Position numbers and translations under genes: made by a program. Of a stretch of 64,000 nt of DNA, positions 9,504-17,840 are shown in pieces. Below the pieces are notes generated by a model. That model saw only the letters and a list, made by a program, of their open reading frames with translations, did no database searches and had not been told where the DNA came from. Numbering within the stretch: position 1 is the stretch's first letter; the number at the start of each line of letters is the position of its first letter. Source of the stretch: Halobacillus amylolyticus. Lineage in GTDB: Bacteria > Bacillota > Bacilli > Bacillales > Halobacillaceae. Location: positions 2,334,001 through 2,398,000 of the forward strand of contig NZ_CP095075.1 of NCBI RefSeq assembly GCF_022921115.1, given 5' to 3'.

Positions 9504-9680
9504 ATGACTGATAAGAAACAGAATAGCGATGGAAATTCTGCGAACGAAGTTGCCAATTCATTTAAAAGACAGGCAAAATTAAGTGACGCCTTTGATCATC
9601 AGCATGAGCAAAAAGACATTGACCATGAGAAAGAATCAGATGCTTTACTTGATCATTATGCTGACGATGATAACAAATAA
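9504..9680 (+). CDS. Small acidic hypothetical protein (58 aa)
   Basis: An ATG at 9504 with a GGGAGG site (9491-9496) opens a 58-residue frame ending in TAA at 9680, directly before a strong terminator. The product is hydrophilic and rich in Asp, His, Lys and Asn (DAFDHQHEQKDIDHEKES), with no signal peptide or membrane segment. I do not recognise the family. A good ribosome site and its own terminator make a real gene likely. Confidence 0.6.
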   Translation: MTDKKQNSDGNSANEVANSFKRQAKLSDAFDHQHEQKDIDHEKESDALLDHYADDDNK

Positions 9681-9716
9681 AAAGCTATGTCTCTTAACCG
9701 GGGACATAGCTTTTTC
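9681..9716 (+). terminator. Intrinsic terminator, probably bidirectional
   Basis: The inverted repeat AAAGCTATGTC / GACATAGCTTT with an 11-base loop is followed by T5 on the plus strand. On the minus strand a T tract also follows, so it may also serve the convergent membrane-protein gene ending at 9729. Confidence 0.85.
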
Positions 9717-9728
9717 TCCATGCGATCT

Positions 9729-10202
9729 TTACAATTTCCCTCCTTGGTATTGTTCGTCATTAACATACCGTCCATTGTGAGGATTAAAAACAAACTGAAT
9801 CGCATCCCCGTTTCGCATTCCATTTATTTTATAGTAGACAGCCCCTGACTTGGTTGTAAGCGTTCGTGAATACGATTTAAAGATTCTGTTCAGTTCCTCT
9901 TCTGATCTCACAACTTTCACAGCATCGTCAAAGGTATAGTCAGGGACTTTAGACCAAAATAGAAACGGCACACCTAATAAAATGAAAAAACCTAGGACAA
10001 TGGCGGTGTATTTAGTTTCCTTACCTCTAAATTTCTTCCCCAATAAACCCGAAACCGCTATCATACAGGCTCCAATTAAGCCCAGAAAACAAGTAAAGGC
10101 TCCCTCGATTTTTCTAAATGGCAAAATGATATACACCATGACGGAAGCCTCAACTGCAGCAATAACGAGGATTAGCCAATAAAAACGCTTTAAGTCCTCC
10201 AC
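9729..10202 (-). CDS. Hypothetical membrane protein
   Basis: About 157 residues with roughly three hydrophobic segments in the first ~90 (LILVIAAVEASVMVYIILPF, FLGLIGACMIAVSGLL, TAIVLGFFILLGVPFLFW) and a soluble C-terminal domain of ~70 residues. I do not recognise the family. An ATG lies at 10220, but the GTG at 10202 has an AGGGGGAG site at proper spacing and is preferred. It is convergent with the 58-residue gene and shares its terminator. Confidence 0.6.
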   Translation of the reverse strand: MEDLKRFYWLILVIAAVEASVMVYIILPFRKIEGAFTCFLGLIGACMIAVSGLLGKKFRGKETKYTAIVLGFFILLGVPFLFWSKVPDYTFDDAVKVVRSEEELNRIFKSYSRTLTTKSGAVYYKINGMRNGDAIQFVFNPHNGRYVNDEQYQGGKL

Positions 10203-10289
10203 TAAACTCCCCCTACCCATCTGTCTAACTATTCTGTTATTATTATAAGTAGTGAACCAAATTTTAACAAGAAAGGGTCTTCATTGTTT

Positions 10290-10988
10290 ATGAAAAATAA
10301 AAAGTTAATAAAGTGGGCTGGAATAGCTAGTCTCCTGATTATCTTCGCTATCGCCACCCAATGGTCCATGGATGATGGAACAAAACCAATGCTTACTCAT
10401 GAAACTTCCCCCGCCATGGCAGACATCGACATTCCTGACAATGTAAAAAAGGCTGAAAGTAAGGAAGAAGTAATGAAATTTTATGAGAGCCTTACACCGG
10501 GAATAACGAAAGCAAAGTCGCTTGAAATTGCTACTTCACCTAAGCAAACGTATTCAATTCCAGAACATGAAGGAAAATTGTACATAAATAACGTTTGGTA
10601 TACGAGAGATGTCATTTTCATTTATTACAGCTATGACCTTAGTATGTTTGAAGCTACTGACAGCAAGGAGGAACCCATTAAAAAACTCCCAGTCGGAATT
10701 GCTGATGTTCAAATGGAAGCATTAGATGGCGACATTCCTACACAGTCATTTGGAGGACACTTAAACACGGCTCGCCCTGAGCATTCAATTGCTTACAACG
10801 GCAAGCTTCATACCTTTACAGCCATTCCGCCTATTCGTCAGAAAGATGCTGGGAATTTCCAAAGGAGAAGAGGTGTCCCTTTTAATCAGACCGTACTTAC
10901 CTCATTCCATGTAGAGGTGAACGACAATCGCTACAAAACTGACGCCTCTCCCATCAATTTCACGTATGCCCCGAAGAAAGTATTTTAA
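10290..10988 (+). CDS. Hypothetical membrane-anchored protein, 5' part of a probably frameshifted gene
   Basis: A 232-residue frame from the ATG at 10290 (AGAAAGGG site). One N-terminal membrane anchor (WAGIASLLIIFAIATQW) is followed by an extracytoplasmic domain that I do not recognise. It ends at TAA 10986-10988, while the frame holding the next gene (to 11719) is open well before this stop (through 10961) and reads sensibly across it (ILKTAKSDKVFQDKGL). A -1 shift in the TTTTAAAA stretch would join both into about 475 residues, so this is either a broken gene or a sequencing error. Confidence 0.6.
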   Translation: MKNKKLIKWAGIASLLIIFAIATQWSMDDGTKPMLTHETSPAMADIDIPDNVKKAESKEEVMKFYESLTPGITKAKSLEIATSPKQTYSIPEHEGKLYINNVWYTRDVIFIYYSYDLSMFEATDSKEEPIKKLPVGIADVQMEALDGDIPTQSFGGHLNTARPEHSIAYNGKLHTFTAIPPIRQKDAGNFQRRRGVPFNQTVLTSFHVEVNDNRYKTDASPINFTYAPKKVF

Positions 10989-11059
10989 AAACAGCCAAGT
11001 CTGACAAGGTCTTTCAAGATAAAGGGCTGGTTATTAAGCCAAAGAAACTCGAGGTAGGG

Positions 11060-11719
11060 TTGACAGATACGAGGGTTATTTTAAACATGGAACATCAATC
11101 TTTCCCTATCACCACTTCCTTCCGTGCCACATTAAAGTCGAACCATGGTGAAGAAAAAGAATTAAGGTATTTGGCACCCTATGAAGAAAATCAGAAACTG
11201 TATGTCGCTTCATTCGCACCATTTGAAAAAATTCCTGACACTGTAACACTAACGATCGAACAAGTCGGTCTACAGTCAGACCAAGACTACTCATTTACTG
11301 TAGATGTAACAGATTATAAAGAAAAAATGGGTAAAAACAACCGAGGAGAAGAGGTTAACGTAGGGAAACAAGTTGCTACCCTGTTTAATACAGATGTTTA
11401 TTTAAAGAAGAAAAAGTACCATCTCCCTGATGATTCAACTTTTGTGCTGACATTTGAACCAAGGCAAGAAGACCAGGCTATTTCGCTTGTGCCCTACAAT
11501 AGTTTTGCAATGGGTGTGGATCAATTAGAAAAACCTATTATAGTCGAAAACCATGAAGGCCGTGCAGATAGGTCGCATATGTATTCACCTGATCAGGAAA
11601 CCCTGCATATTTCTGTTCCTGCATTATCTATTATGGGGGCAAAAGAACTGGAGGTTACCATTAATAAAGCAGCTATCGGCCAGCGAATCGATCAAGACTT
11701 TACATTTGAATTAGAGTAA
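11060..11719 (+). CDS. 3' part of the same probably frameshifted hypothetical protein
   Basis: The frame ending at 11719 encodes a beta-rich soluble segment of ~219 residues from a TTG at 11060, with no signal peptide of its own. The frame is already open upstream (at least from 10961), so the TTG is unlikely to be the true start; the piece looks like the C-terminal half of the anchored protein starting at 10290. No known domain recognised. A strong terminator follows 7 bp after the stop, marking the end of the original transcription unit. Confidence 0.5.
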   Translation: MTDTRVILNMEHQSFPITTSFRATLKSNHGEEKELRYLAPYEENQKLYVASFAPFEKIPDTVTLTIEQVGLQSDQDYSFTVDVTDYKEKMGKNNRGEEVNVGKQVATLFNTDVYLKKKKYHLPDDSTFVLTFEPRQEDQAISLVPYNSFAMGVDQLEKPIIVENHEGRADRSHMYSPDQETLHISVPALSIMGAKELEVTINKAAIGQRIDQDFTFELE

Positions 11720-11725
11720 AGGAAT

Positions 11726-11758
11726 AGCCAAGTGACTACCTCACTTGGCTTTTTTTTC
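11726..11758 (+). terminator. Intrinsic terminator
   Basis: The stem AGCCAAGTGA / TCACTTGGCT with a five-base loop is followed by T8. It overlaps the last codons of the convergent hydrolase gene on the minus strand. Confidence 0.9.
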
Positions 11759-12526
11759 TGTTCCAACTTTTCGCTCGATGAAATTTATAATAGATTGATT
11801 AATAATCGGGCCGTGTGTAGCAGGAAGCTGGTGCAACGCACGATCAACGATGACTAATGTCGCATCAGGGCACTCCCTGTAGAAACAAGCATGATGATTG
11901 ATCCAAACCGCCCTTTCCCCGTACATCAGTAACAGGGGCATCTCTAGTTTAGCAAGGTCATGTCGACAGTCATGTTTTAGGGCTTGCTTGTAAAATTCCC
12001 TCCACACCTCGGGATCCGATTTAGCCATATGATTCCGCAATTCTTGTTTAAATTCCGGCCGTCTAAAATGTGATTTAGAAAGCAGCATAGCAAGCGACCC
12101 TGGGCTTCTTTTCACCCATTTGATCCCCATGAAAAACTCAAACCAAAGGAAAAAGGTATCCACCTTTGGAAAAGCACCTGATAAGATAAGAGCCTTGGCC
12201 TTTTTGGGATACTGAAGCGCAAAATACTGTGCTACAGCCCCTCCTGCTGAGTAGCCTACGAGAATAATTTGTTCAATACTTAAATGATCCATTAATTGCT
12301 TTATCTCTGAAGCGAAGTCCTCCAAGCTTGGAGAGAGATCCGTTGTATCAGAATCCCCGTGCCCGCTCAAGTCAGGAAAAATCAACCGGTAATGATCAGC
12401 GAGCTCATGCTGCTGCTTGAAAACCTTTCTCCCCATACCAGGCGGGTGTATGAACAGGAGCACTTCTCCTTCCCCAATATCTTCATAAAATAACCGTTGA
12501 CCAAAATGGTTTGTATAGTATGGCAT
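11741..12526 (-). CDS. Alpha/beta-fold hydrolase
   Basis: A 261-residue cytoplasmic protein. The nucleophile elbow is VGYSAGGAV (Ser in GxSxG), HPPGMG supplies the oxyanion strand, DLSGHGDSD follows, and a C-terminal His lies in DRALHQLPATHG. The fold matches the esterase/haloperoxidase/BioH-like group; the substrate is unknown. The ATG at 12526 is preferred over 12532 because the GGAGG site would otherwise abut the start codon. It is convergent with the frameshifted gene and appears monocistronic. Confidence 0.82.
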   Translation of the reverse strand: MPYYTNHFGQRLFYEDIGEGEVLLFIHPPGMGRKVFKQQHELADHYRLIFPDLSGHGDSDTTDLSPSLEDFASEIKQLMDHLSIEQIILVGYSAGGAVAQYFALQYPKKAKALILSGAFPKVDTFFLWFEFFMGIKWVKRSPGSLAMLLSKSHFRRPEFKQELRNHMAKSDPEVWREFYKQALKHDCRHDLAKLEMPLLLMYGERAVWINHHACFYRECPDATLVIVDRALHQLPATHGPIINQSIINFIERKVGTEKKAK

Positions 12527-12709
12527 ACGCATCCTCCGCTGACATTTCTTAGAACGTTATTTTTTCCTAAACGCCTGCAAAGTATGCAGTAAATCACCCG
12601 TTTTTTCGAAAACTTCATGGAGATAGGAAAACAGCTCCATGATTGACTATATTAAAATTGACACTAGCTTTCACTGAGTCGTAAACTAATGGATAGAACA
12701 TAGGAAGGA

Positions 12710-13306
12710 ATGGTGTACCTTATGACATACAAGCGTTCTCTCATACTTACTATCATCATCACCACTGCTCTTATATTAGCCAGTTGCGGCACTCAAGAAC
12801 TTGAAGACCCATTAAACTGGGAAATTGGCACTCTTCAGGGGACGACCCAAGCCAATGAAGAATTTTCCATCGATGACATGGAAGGTAAGGTTTGGCTCGC
12901 CGATTTTATCTTCACATCCTGTAACACAGTTTGTCCGCCAATGACCCGCAACATGGCAAAAATTCAAGATATGCTTGAAGAGGAAGGGGTAGACGCTGAG
13001 ATTGTATCGTTCAGCGTTGATCCGGAAGTGGACACACCTAAGATGTTGAAGGAGTTCGGCTCAGCCCAAGGCGCTGACTTCAGCAATTGGACTTTTGTAA
13101 CGGGCTATTCCCAAGATAAGATTGAAAGTTTCGCAAAGGAAAGTTTCAAAACCATCGCCCAAAAAACAGAGGGAGTCAAACAAGTATCTCACGGCTCTCA
13201 ATTTTTCCTGGTTAACCAAGAAGGAAAAGTTGTAAAATACTATAAAGGTGCCACAAACGTACCTTTCGAACAAATTGTGGAAGATGCCAAGATTGTAGCC
13301 AACTAA
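12710..13306 (+). CDS. Sco1/SenC/PrrC-family lipoprotein
   Basis: A protein of about 198 residues with a signal peptide ending in a lipobox (LILASCG) and a thioredoxin-like domain. The copper/redox motif CNTVCPP is at about residues 71-77, and the conserved histidine lies in VSHGSQFFLV near residue 160. Family members assemble the CuA centre of cytochrome c oxidase or act as extracytoplasmic thiol oxidoreductases. Start codons at 12710 (ATG), 12713 (GTG) and 12722 (ATG) are all possible behind AGGAAGG. The gene stands alone and ends in its own terminator. Confidence 0.88.
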   Translation: MVYLMTYKRSLILTIIITTALILASCGTQELEDPLNWEIGTLQGTTQANEEFSIDDMEGKVWLADFIFTSCNTVCPPMTRNMAKIQDMLEEEGVDAEIVSFSVDPEVDTPKMLKEFGSAQGADFSNWTFVTGYSQDKIESFAKESFKTIAQKTEGVKQVSHGSQFFLVNQEGKVVKYYKGATNVPFEQIVEDAKIVAN

Positions 13307-13310
13307 TAGA

Positions 13311-13341
13311 AAAAGCGCTCCATTCACTGGAGCGCTTTTCT
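13311..13341 (+). terminator. Intrinsic terminator after the Sco1-like gene
   Basis: A perfect 12-bp inverted repeat AAAAGCGCTCCA / TGGAGCGCTTTT with a five-base loop. The arms supply A and T tracts on both strands. Confidence 0.9.
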
Positions 13342-13386
13342 TATGATGTAGTTCGGCTTTTCAGCTTTGACTTACTGAGGGGTTCG

Positions 13387-13533
13387 GATTCTAACCAAAA
13401 TAAGCATAATTCTGACCAGGTAAACAAAAATTCTTCCGAAAATGAGAAGGATTCTAACTAAACCCCAATAGGTTCTTCCCAAAATGTGAAGGATTCTTAC
13501 CTTTTTACCAATGATTCTGACCAGACGCTATTT
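13387..13533. repeat. Degenerate tandem repeat, seven units of exactly 21 bp
   Basis: Units start at 13387, 13408, 13429, 13450, 13471, 13492 and 13513, each opening with GATTCT or a one-base variant (AATTCT, GGTTCT) and often continuing AACC/GACC and AAAAT. Spacing is exactly 21 bp throughout although the unit bodies have diverged. On the minus strand the array has no stop codon and reads as heptads starting Arg-Ile or Arg-Thr, closed by TAA, but no convincing start codon was seen. Confidence 0.85.
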
Positions 13534-13587
13534 CAGGAGACAGCAAGCACCAAAAACTTTCTGGCTTTACACGAGGCGAGCAGCGAT

Positions 13588-14139
13588 TCAAGCAGAATAA
13601 ACATTCTCTCTGTGCTGGACGAGCTCTTGCCCTAAATGATCGCGCGCTCGCTTCATTCTCGTTTTAAGCGTATTTTCATTCATGTGCAGCACCATAGACA
13701 TCTGTTTTACAGACAAATCATTAAAATAATATAGATGTAACGCTTCATGATAATCCGGCTTTAACAGGTCTATAGCCTGATGAATATCATCATTGTCCTC
13801 CTGCTGGATCATGATATCCAAAGGGTTATGCGGATCAACTTGTGCAGCATGGAGCCATTGGTCCTCCCACGGGGTTACTTTCCGTTGTGTGTAACTGCGA
13901 AGATGGTCTTTGCACTTATTGATCATGATTCGAAACAGCCATGCTCGCACGCTATTCCCTGTTTGAAAGGAATCGAACTTTTCATAAGCTTTCAGCAATG
14001 CTTCTTGTACCATATCTTCTGCTGTCATAGCATCTTTAACATACGACCTTGCTGTTCTTAATAAAGATGGATATTCATGTTTTACTAATTCTGCAAGAGC
14101 TAGCTCTTTGTTTGTGTTTCTCACCTTTGCCCACTCCAT
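13588..14139 (-). CDS. ECF-subfamily RNA polymerase sigma factor
   Basis: A 183-residue sigma-70 group 4 factor. Region 2 is at ~20-90 (AEDMVQEALLKAYEKFDSF and SVRAWLFRIMINKCKDHLRS) and region 4 at ~120-175 (DLSVKQMSMVLHMNENTLKTRMKRAR helix-turn-helix). The ATG at 14139 has an AAAGGGAT site. ECF factors are usually co-transcribed with a membrane anti-sigma factor; none is adjacent on either side here, so its partner lies elsewhere or control differs. The regulon cannot be told from sequence. Confidence 0.88.
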   Translation of the reverse strand: MEWAKVRNTNKELALAELVKHEYPSLLRTARSYVKDAMTAEDMVQEALLKAYEKFDSFQTGNSVRAWLFRIMINKCKDHLRSYTQRKVTPWEDQWLHAAQVDPHNPLDIMIQQEDNDDIHQAIDLLKPDYHEALHLYYFNDLSVKQMSMVLHMNENTLKTRMKRARDHLGQELVQHRENVYSA

Positions 14140-14391
14140 TGTTTATCCCTTTTACTCAATCGTTCTTTCTATTTACTCTAATCGTACTACAGTTTAAAGA
14201 TTTTCAAATCTTGTTATTGGACTATTATAAGTGAGTAAAAAAGCAAGTATCACTGAAAATACCATACTTAAAAATGGAATTTTCTTTATTTTTTACAGTT
14301 GTTCCAATTTCGTCATTCTTTTGGCCTATTCATAACCTGTCGAAACCTGTATGATAGATTTAGGTATTTTTTTCTAAGAGGACGTGTGCAC

Positions 14392-15672
14392 ATGGATATC
14401 GGAAGAAGAATTTCCATTTACCGTAAACGGAGCAATATGACATTACAGCAAGTTGCGGGTGGAAACCTCTCAACCGCCCATCTCAGCAAAATTGAAAATG
14501 GCTACCGCCGCCCTGGCGTACACACGCTACAACTTATTGCAGCTGCGTTCGATCTGCCAAAGGAGTTTTTTCACCATTATGAGGAAGAGGATGAGGAAGT
14601 GAATCATATCCTGGCACAATTGCAGCTATTTATTATTACTCACTTAGAGAAAGCTGCTCCCCTCATCGAAGCTATCGATGAAAATTACTATGAATATTTA
14701 TCAAATGTGCATCAGGAGATTTACTTTCTTTTATTGAAGTGTGCCTATTACTGCAAGTCCAAGATGCCAATGGCTGCAACAACATTGTACGATGAATATA
14801 TTGATGCCTATCTTCATGATTATTCGATTGATGCTTTACCTGTTCGCATAAAGAACACCTATCATTATTGTCAGGGGATTAGGTTCTTTCAACGCTCTGA
14901 TTTTCAGAATAGCTTACATCACTACAAGAATTTCTCTTTATTGAAAAGTCCTCTCCCCGTGAAAGCAGCATTAACCTATAATCGAGCAGTTTTGTCTAAC
15001 GCTCTTGAGGATTATCAAAAGGCAATTGATTACTGCAAAGAAGTCCGTACATATTATGAAAGCCTTAATCAAACAGAAGATGTAAGTATGATTCTTAATT
15101 TGCTCGGAATCATCTACTTAAATCAGAAAAAATATGACCCTGCTATGGACTATTTAAATCAAGCTGAGGATCAGGCTGAAAAGGACGAGAACCGCTATTT
15201 ACTTGGGCAAATTCTTCATAATAAAGGTGTAGTGATGAGAAACTCAGGGCAAAGTGAACAGGCCTGCGTTTATCTTGAACGAGCTCTTAAACTTAAGAAC
15301 TTGCAAGGAGTTTCAGCAAATAAACAAATAACCTACCACTCGTTATGTAAGGCTTATATAGAAGGAGGCCATTTGAAACAGGCTTTAAACATCTATAACA
15401 CAGCGAACAGTGAGGTCAGTCTAACTTCTGATCATTACTACCTCCTTGAAGCCTTCCTTGAATATTATAAGCAAACTGGGGACATGAAAAGCTATGAAAA
15501 AAGCCTCGAAAGCTGTATTGATTATTTCGAACATGATGCAGACAAAGAACCCTTAGAAACACTTTATCAAAAGCTCGGCCACCATCTCTATCACATAGGC
15601 AAATACAAACGAGCTGCCGACTGTTACCTCGCCCACATAAAATCCACCTCAGGTCATCCAAATAATGGATGA
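14392..15672 (+). CDS. XRE helix-turn-helix regulator with TPR sensor domain (RRNPP-like)
   Basis: A 426-residue cytoplasmic regulator. The N-terminal ~65 residues are an XRE HTH (GRRISIYRKRSNMTLQQVAG, then LSKIENGYRRPGVHTLQLIA). The rest is helical tetratricopeptide repeats (e.g. MILNLLGIIYLNQKKYDPAM; AACVYLERAL-like units), the NprR/PlcR/AimR architecture that binds secreted peptides. The ATG at 14392 has an AAGAGGA site; upstream in-frame starts lack one. No peptide gene is adjacent. The last codons and the stop are supplied by a dispersed palindrome (15644-15682), so the C-terminus ends in an alien TSGHPNNG. Confidence 0.85.
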   Translation: MDIGRRISIYRKRSNMTLQQVAGGNLSTAHLSKIENGYRRPGVHTLQLIAAAFDLPKEFFHHYEEEDEEVNHILAQLQLFIITHLEKAAPLIEAIDENYYEYLSNVHQEIYFLLLKCAYYCKSKMPMAATTLYDEYIDAYLHDYSIDALPVRIKNTYHYCQGIRFFQRSDFQNSLHHYKNFSLLKSPLPVKAALTYNRAVLSNALEDYQKAIDYCKEVRTYYESLNQTEDVSMILNLLGIIYLNQKKYDPAMDYLNQAEDQAEKDENRYLLGQILHNKGVVMRNSGQSEQACVYLERALKLKNLQGVSANKQITYHSLCKAYIEGGHLKQALNIYNTANSEVSLTSDHYYLLEAFLEYYKQTGDMKSYEKSLESCIDYFEHDADKEPLETLYQKLGHHLYHIGKYKRAADCYLAHIKSTSGHPNNG

Positions 15673-15682
15673 CCTGAGGTGG
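15644..15682. repeat. Dispersed perfect palindrome, copy 1
   Basis: Arms of 17 bp (CCACCTCAGGTCATCCA and its exact complement) flank a five-base AATAA loop. Same core as copies at 35584 and 46977. Here it lies across the stop codon of the XRE-TPR gene and ends 3 bp short of the convergent GDSL-hydrolase stop. No T run follows, so it is not a canonical intrinsic terminator, although it could stop both convergent transcripts. Confidence 0.93.
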
Positions 15683-15685
15683 AAG

Positions 15686-16246
15686 TTAATGGATTTCCGC
15701 TTGTATGGTTTGCAGAATTTGCTTGGATACAAAGGTGTAGCCTAGTTCGCTGAAGTGGAGGCCATCTTCGCTTTTTAACATCTTTTGGTAATTCGATTCA
15801 TGAACCATCAGATCAAACAAAGAAATGACAAAGGCTCCTTTCTCACAGGCCACACGTTCCACAGCACGAGCGTAGCTTTCTATCATTGCGTTCTTTCTTA
15901 CTGTTTGTAGAACTTCATTAACCGGGGGCGGAGTAAGCAGAATGGTCTTACCTGGACCAATAAGTGATACGATTTTACGTAGGTTCTCCTCGTACTCCTC
16001 AATCGTAACCTTGTTGTGTTCAGCCACATCATTTGAACCAAACAATACAGTTACAAGATCGGGCTCCTGTCCTAATACATCACTTTCTATCCTTGCAAGT
16101 GCATCACGTGTGGTGTTACCTGATACACCTTCATTGAGTACAAACCATCCTGACAAATGCTGCTGAAGTATGGAAGTTAATCTGGGTGTCATATACCCTG
16201 AATTTTGCGCGGTTATACTATCTCCAAAACAGACCAGTTTTTTCAT
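15686..16246 (-). CDS. SGNH/GDSL-family hydrolase
   Basis: A 186-residue esterase/lipase-like enzyme. Block I is CFGDSIT (catalytic Ser near residue 9), block II includes the Gly of EGVSGNTT, block III is FGSNDV, and block V is DGLHFSELGY with the Asp-x-x-His pair, so all catalytic blocks are present. Substrates in this family are carbohydrate or lipid esters. I place the start at the ATG at 16246 (AAAGGTGG site); the longer frame from 16273 lacks a site and adds residues before strand 1. No signal peptide, so cytoplasmic. Confidence 0.86.
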   Translation of the reverse strand: MKKLVCFGDSITAQNSGYMTPRLTSILQQHLSGWFVLNEGVSGNTTRDALARIESDVLGQEPDLVTVLFGSNDVAEHNKVTIEEYEENLRKIVSLIGPGKTILLTPPPVNEVLQTVRKNAMIESYARAVERVACEKGAFVISLFDLMVHESNYQKMLKSEDGLHFSELGYTFVSKQILQTIQAEIH

Positions 16247-16325
16247 GACAACCACCTTTCCTATTCTTATCAAACATTATGAAAGCCGCTGCACCAAGCT
16301 AGGAGTAGCGGCTTCCCTCACTAAA

Positions 16326-17228
16326 TTAACTTACAATCGAACGAAAAAAATCAGCTAACGATTGAAAAAAGCTTCGTACAGTTGATGTTAGGCTATTCCA
16401 AAAGCCTTCATCATTGACTAAGTTCTGGATTCCCCCTGCCAATTCATCAAGCTGGCTTTTCACTTGGTCAAAGTCAATATTTAAACTACGCATTTGGTCA
16501 AAAAGATCAATCAAGCGTTGACGATCTTCAGGATTTAACTCAATATTCAAGTTTTGCAGCTGTTCTTGCACAATTTGCTCTATTTCTTCTTTGGTTGCTG
16601 GATTTTGTTCAGCAATTGCCTTTTTAATTTCTGTTAGCAACTCACTTACTTGGGCTTGATCAATGCCTTCTTGATTACCTATGGAAGTGGCTACATCAAG
16701 TTCTTCACTTGCGACTTCCATCCGTTCCTTATCAAGGGCTACCCCTTTTGCATCATAGGCTTTATAAATACCTGTTAGTGCAGAATGTCCGCTAACTTTT
16801 ACTGAAGAAGCTACCAGTACATCCGCATTTTCAACACCGGCCGTTAATAATGCATTGGTGTACATTTCCTTCGTTACTTCTGTGATGTTGGCCGGGGTTA
16901 CGATCTCAATGTTTAGTCCTGCCCCATTATCTTGATGAATAATTTTCACAGAAGAATACATATTTGAGTTCGGGTTTCCCCCAATATAATTTGCAATGTC
17001 CTGACCTGTAACCGTGAACTCGTCCACCTGGTCATGTTGATTAGCCTTTAACAAATCAGTAACCTTGGCTTTTTGTGCATCTGTCAAAGCCTCTCCATAA
17101 ACAACTATTGGCAAGCCTAGCTTTTCATTAATTCCTCCTCCACCCGTAGAGGCAGCTACCCCATTAGGAAGAACAAAACTGACCATCATAAGGAAAATGA
17201 GCACGAATAATCCAATATTTCTCTTCAT
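16326..17228 (-). CDS. DUF1002 (YpuA-like) secreted protein
   Basis: A 300-residue exported protein. A cleavable signal peptide (FVLIFLMMVSFVLPNGVAAS) precedes the DUF1002 domain, recognised by LGLPIVVYGEALTDAQ, YIGGNPNSNMYSS and ALTGIYKAYDAKG. The last ~80 residues (DRQRLIDLFDQMRSLNIDFD onward) are a helical tail. B. subtilis YpuA is the relative I recall; its function is not well defined and an envelope role is only inferred. Monocistronic, with convergent neighbours on the left. Confidence 0.8.
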   Translation of the reverse strand: MKRNIGLFVLIFLMMVSFVLPNGVAASTGGGGINEKLGLPIVVYGEALTDAQKAKVTDLLKANQHDQVDEFTVTGQDIANYIGGNPNSNMYSSVKIIHQDNGAGLNIEIVTPANITEVTKEMYTNALLTAGVENADVLVASSVKVSGHSALTGIYKAYDAKGVALDKERMEVASEELDVATSIGNQEGIDQAQVSELLTEIKKAIAEQNPATKEEIEQIVQEQLQNLNIELNPEDRQRLIDLFDQMRSLNIDFDQVKSQLDELAGGIQNLVNDEGFWNSLTSTVRSFFQSLADFFRSIVS

Positions 17229-17408
17229 TCTATCGACTCCTTTGCTAGATTCAAACTCGGTTAAAATTATGCTAAACTTAAACCTTATTATACCTATTTC
17301 TAAACATATAACATCAACTCTTCGTCTTATTTTTCGAAATTCATCATTAAACTATTCGTTAAGGGAGGAAAGCCTCACGTTTCCCTCTGTTAGAAAGGAA
17401 GAAAAGGA

Positions 17409-17780
17409 ATGACAATCGTAAAGCAAATCGGACTTTATCTATTTGCCGCGGGACTTTTCATAGCAGGGATTACTCATTTCATCTATGACAAAGGATATGC
17501 ACAAATGATTCCTGACTTTATACCTCTTAGGTTAGAGATTGTGTATATGTCTGGCAATACAGAATGGCTGCTCGCACTGCTCCTTATTTTTCCACAATCC
17601 AGACGTGCAGCCGGAATAGCTACGGCGATTTTTCTTGTCGCCGTACTTCCGGCCAATATTTATGCTGCTATTAACGGAATTCCAGCACCTTGGGAAGAAA
17701 ATACAAGTATGATAGCTCTGTGGATTCGCCCCTTACTACAACCACTACTAATATGGTGGGTATTAGCCGTTTCTAAATAG
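17409..17780 (+). CDS. DoxX-like small integral membrane protein
   Basis: A 123-residue protein with four hydrophobic segments and the GNTEWLLALLLIFPQSRRAAG pattern seen in DoxX/DoxD-like quinone-associated membrane proteins, plus ANIYAAINGIP. The ATG at 17409 has an AAGGAAGAAAAGG leader. Function in the family is loosely linked to redox or oxidative stress. It precedes the DJ-1-like gene by 60 bp in the same direction and may be co-transcribed with it. Confidence 0.72.
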   Translation: MTIVKQIGLYLFAAGLFIAGITHFIYDKGYAQMIPDFIPLRLEIVYMSGNTEWLLALLLIFPQSRRAAGIATAIFLVAVLPANIYAAINGIPAPWEENTSMIALWIRPLLQPLLIWWVLAVSK

Positions 17781-17840
17781 TCGAAGTCATCGATTGTGTT
17801 TGGTACACTTAAATTATCACAGTCATGAGGAGGCAGCGCA

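Noticed and set aside
13387..13533. CRISPR array
   Set aside because: The 21-bp units are contiguous and degenerate with no constant repeat alternating with unique spacers.
15644..15682. Ordinary intrinsic terminator
   Set aside because: No T tract follows on either strand, and identical cores recur at two other loci, so it is a dispersed element first.
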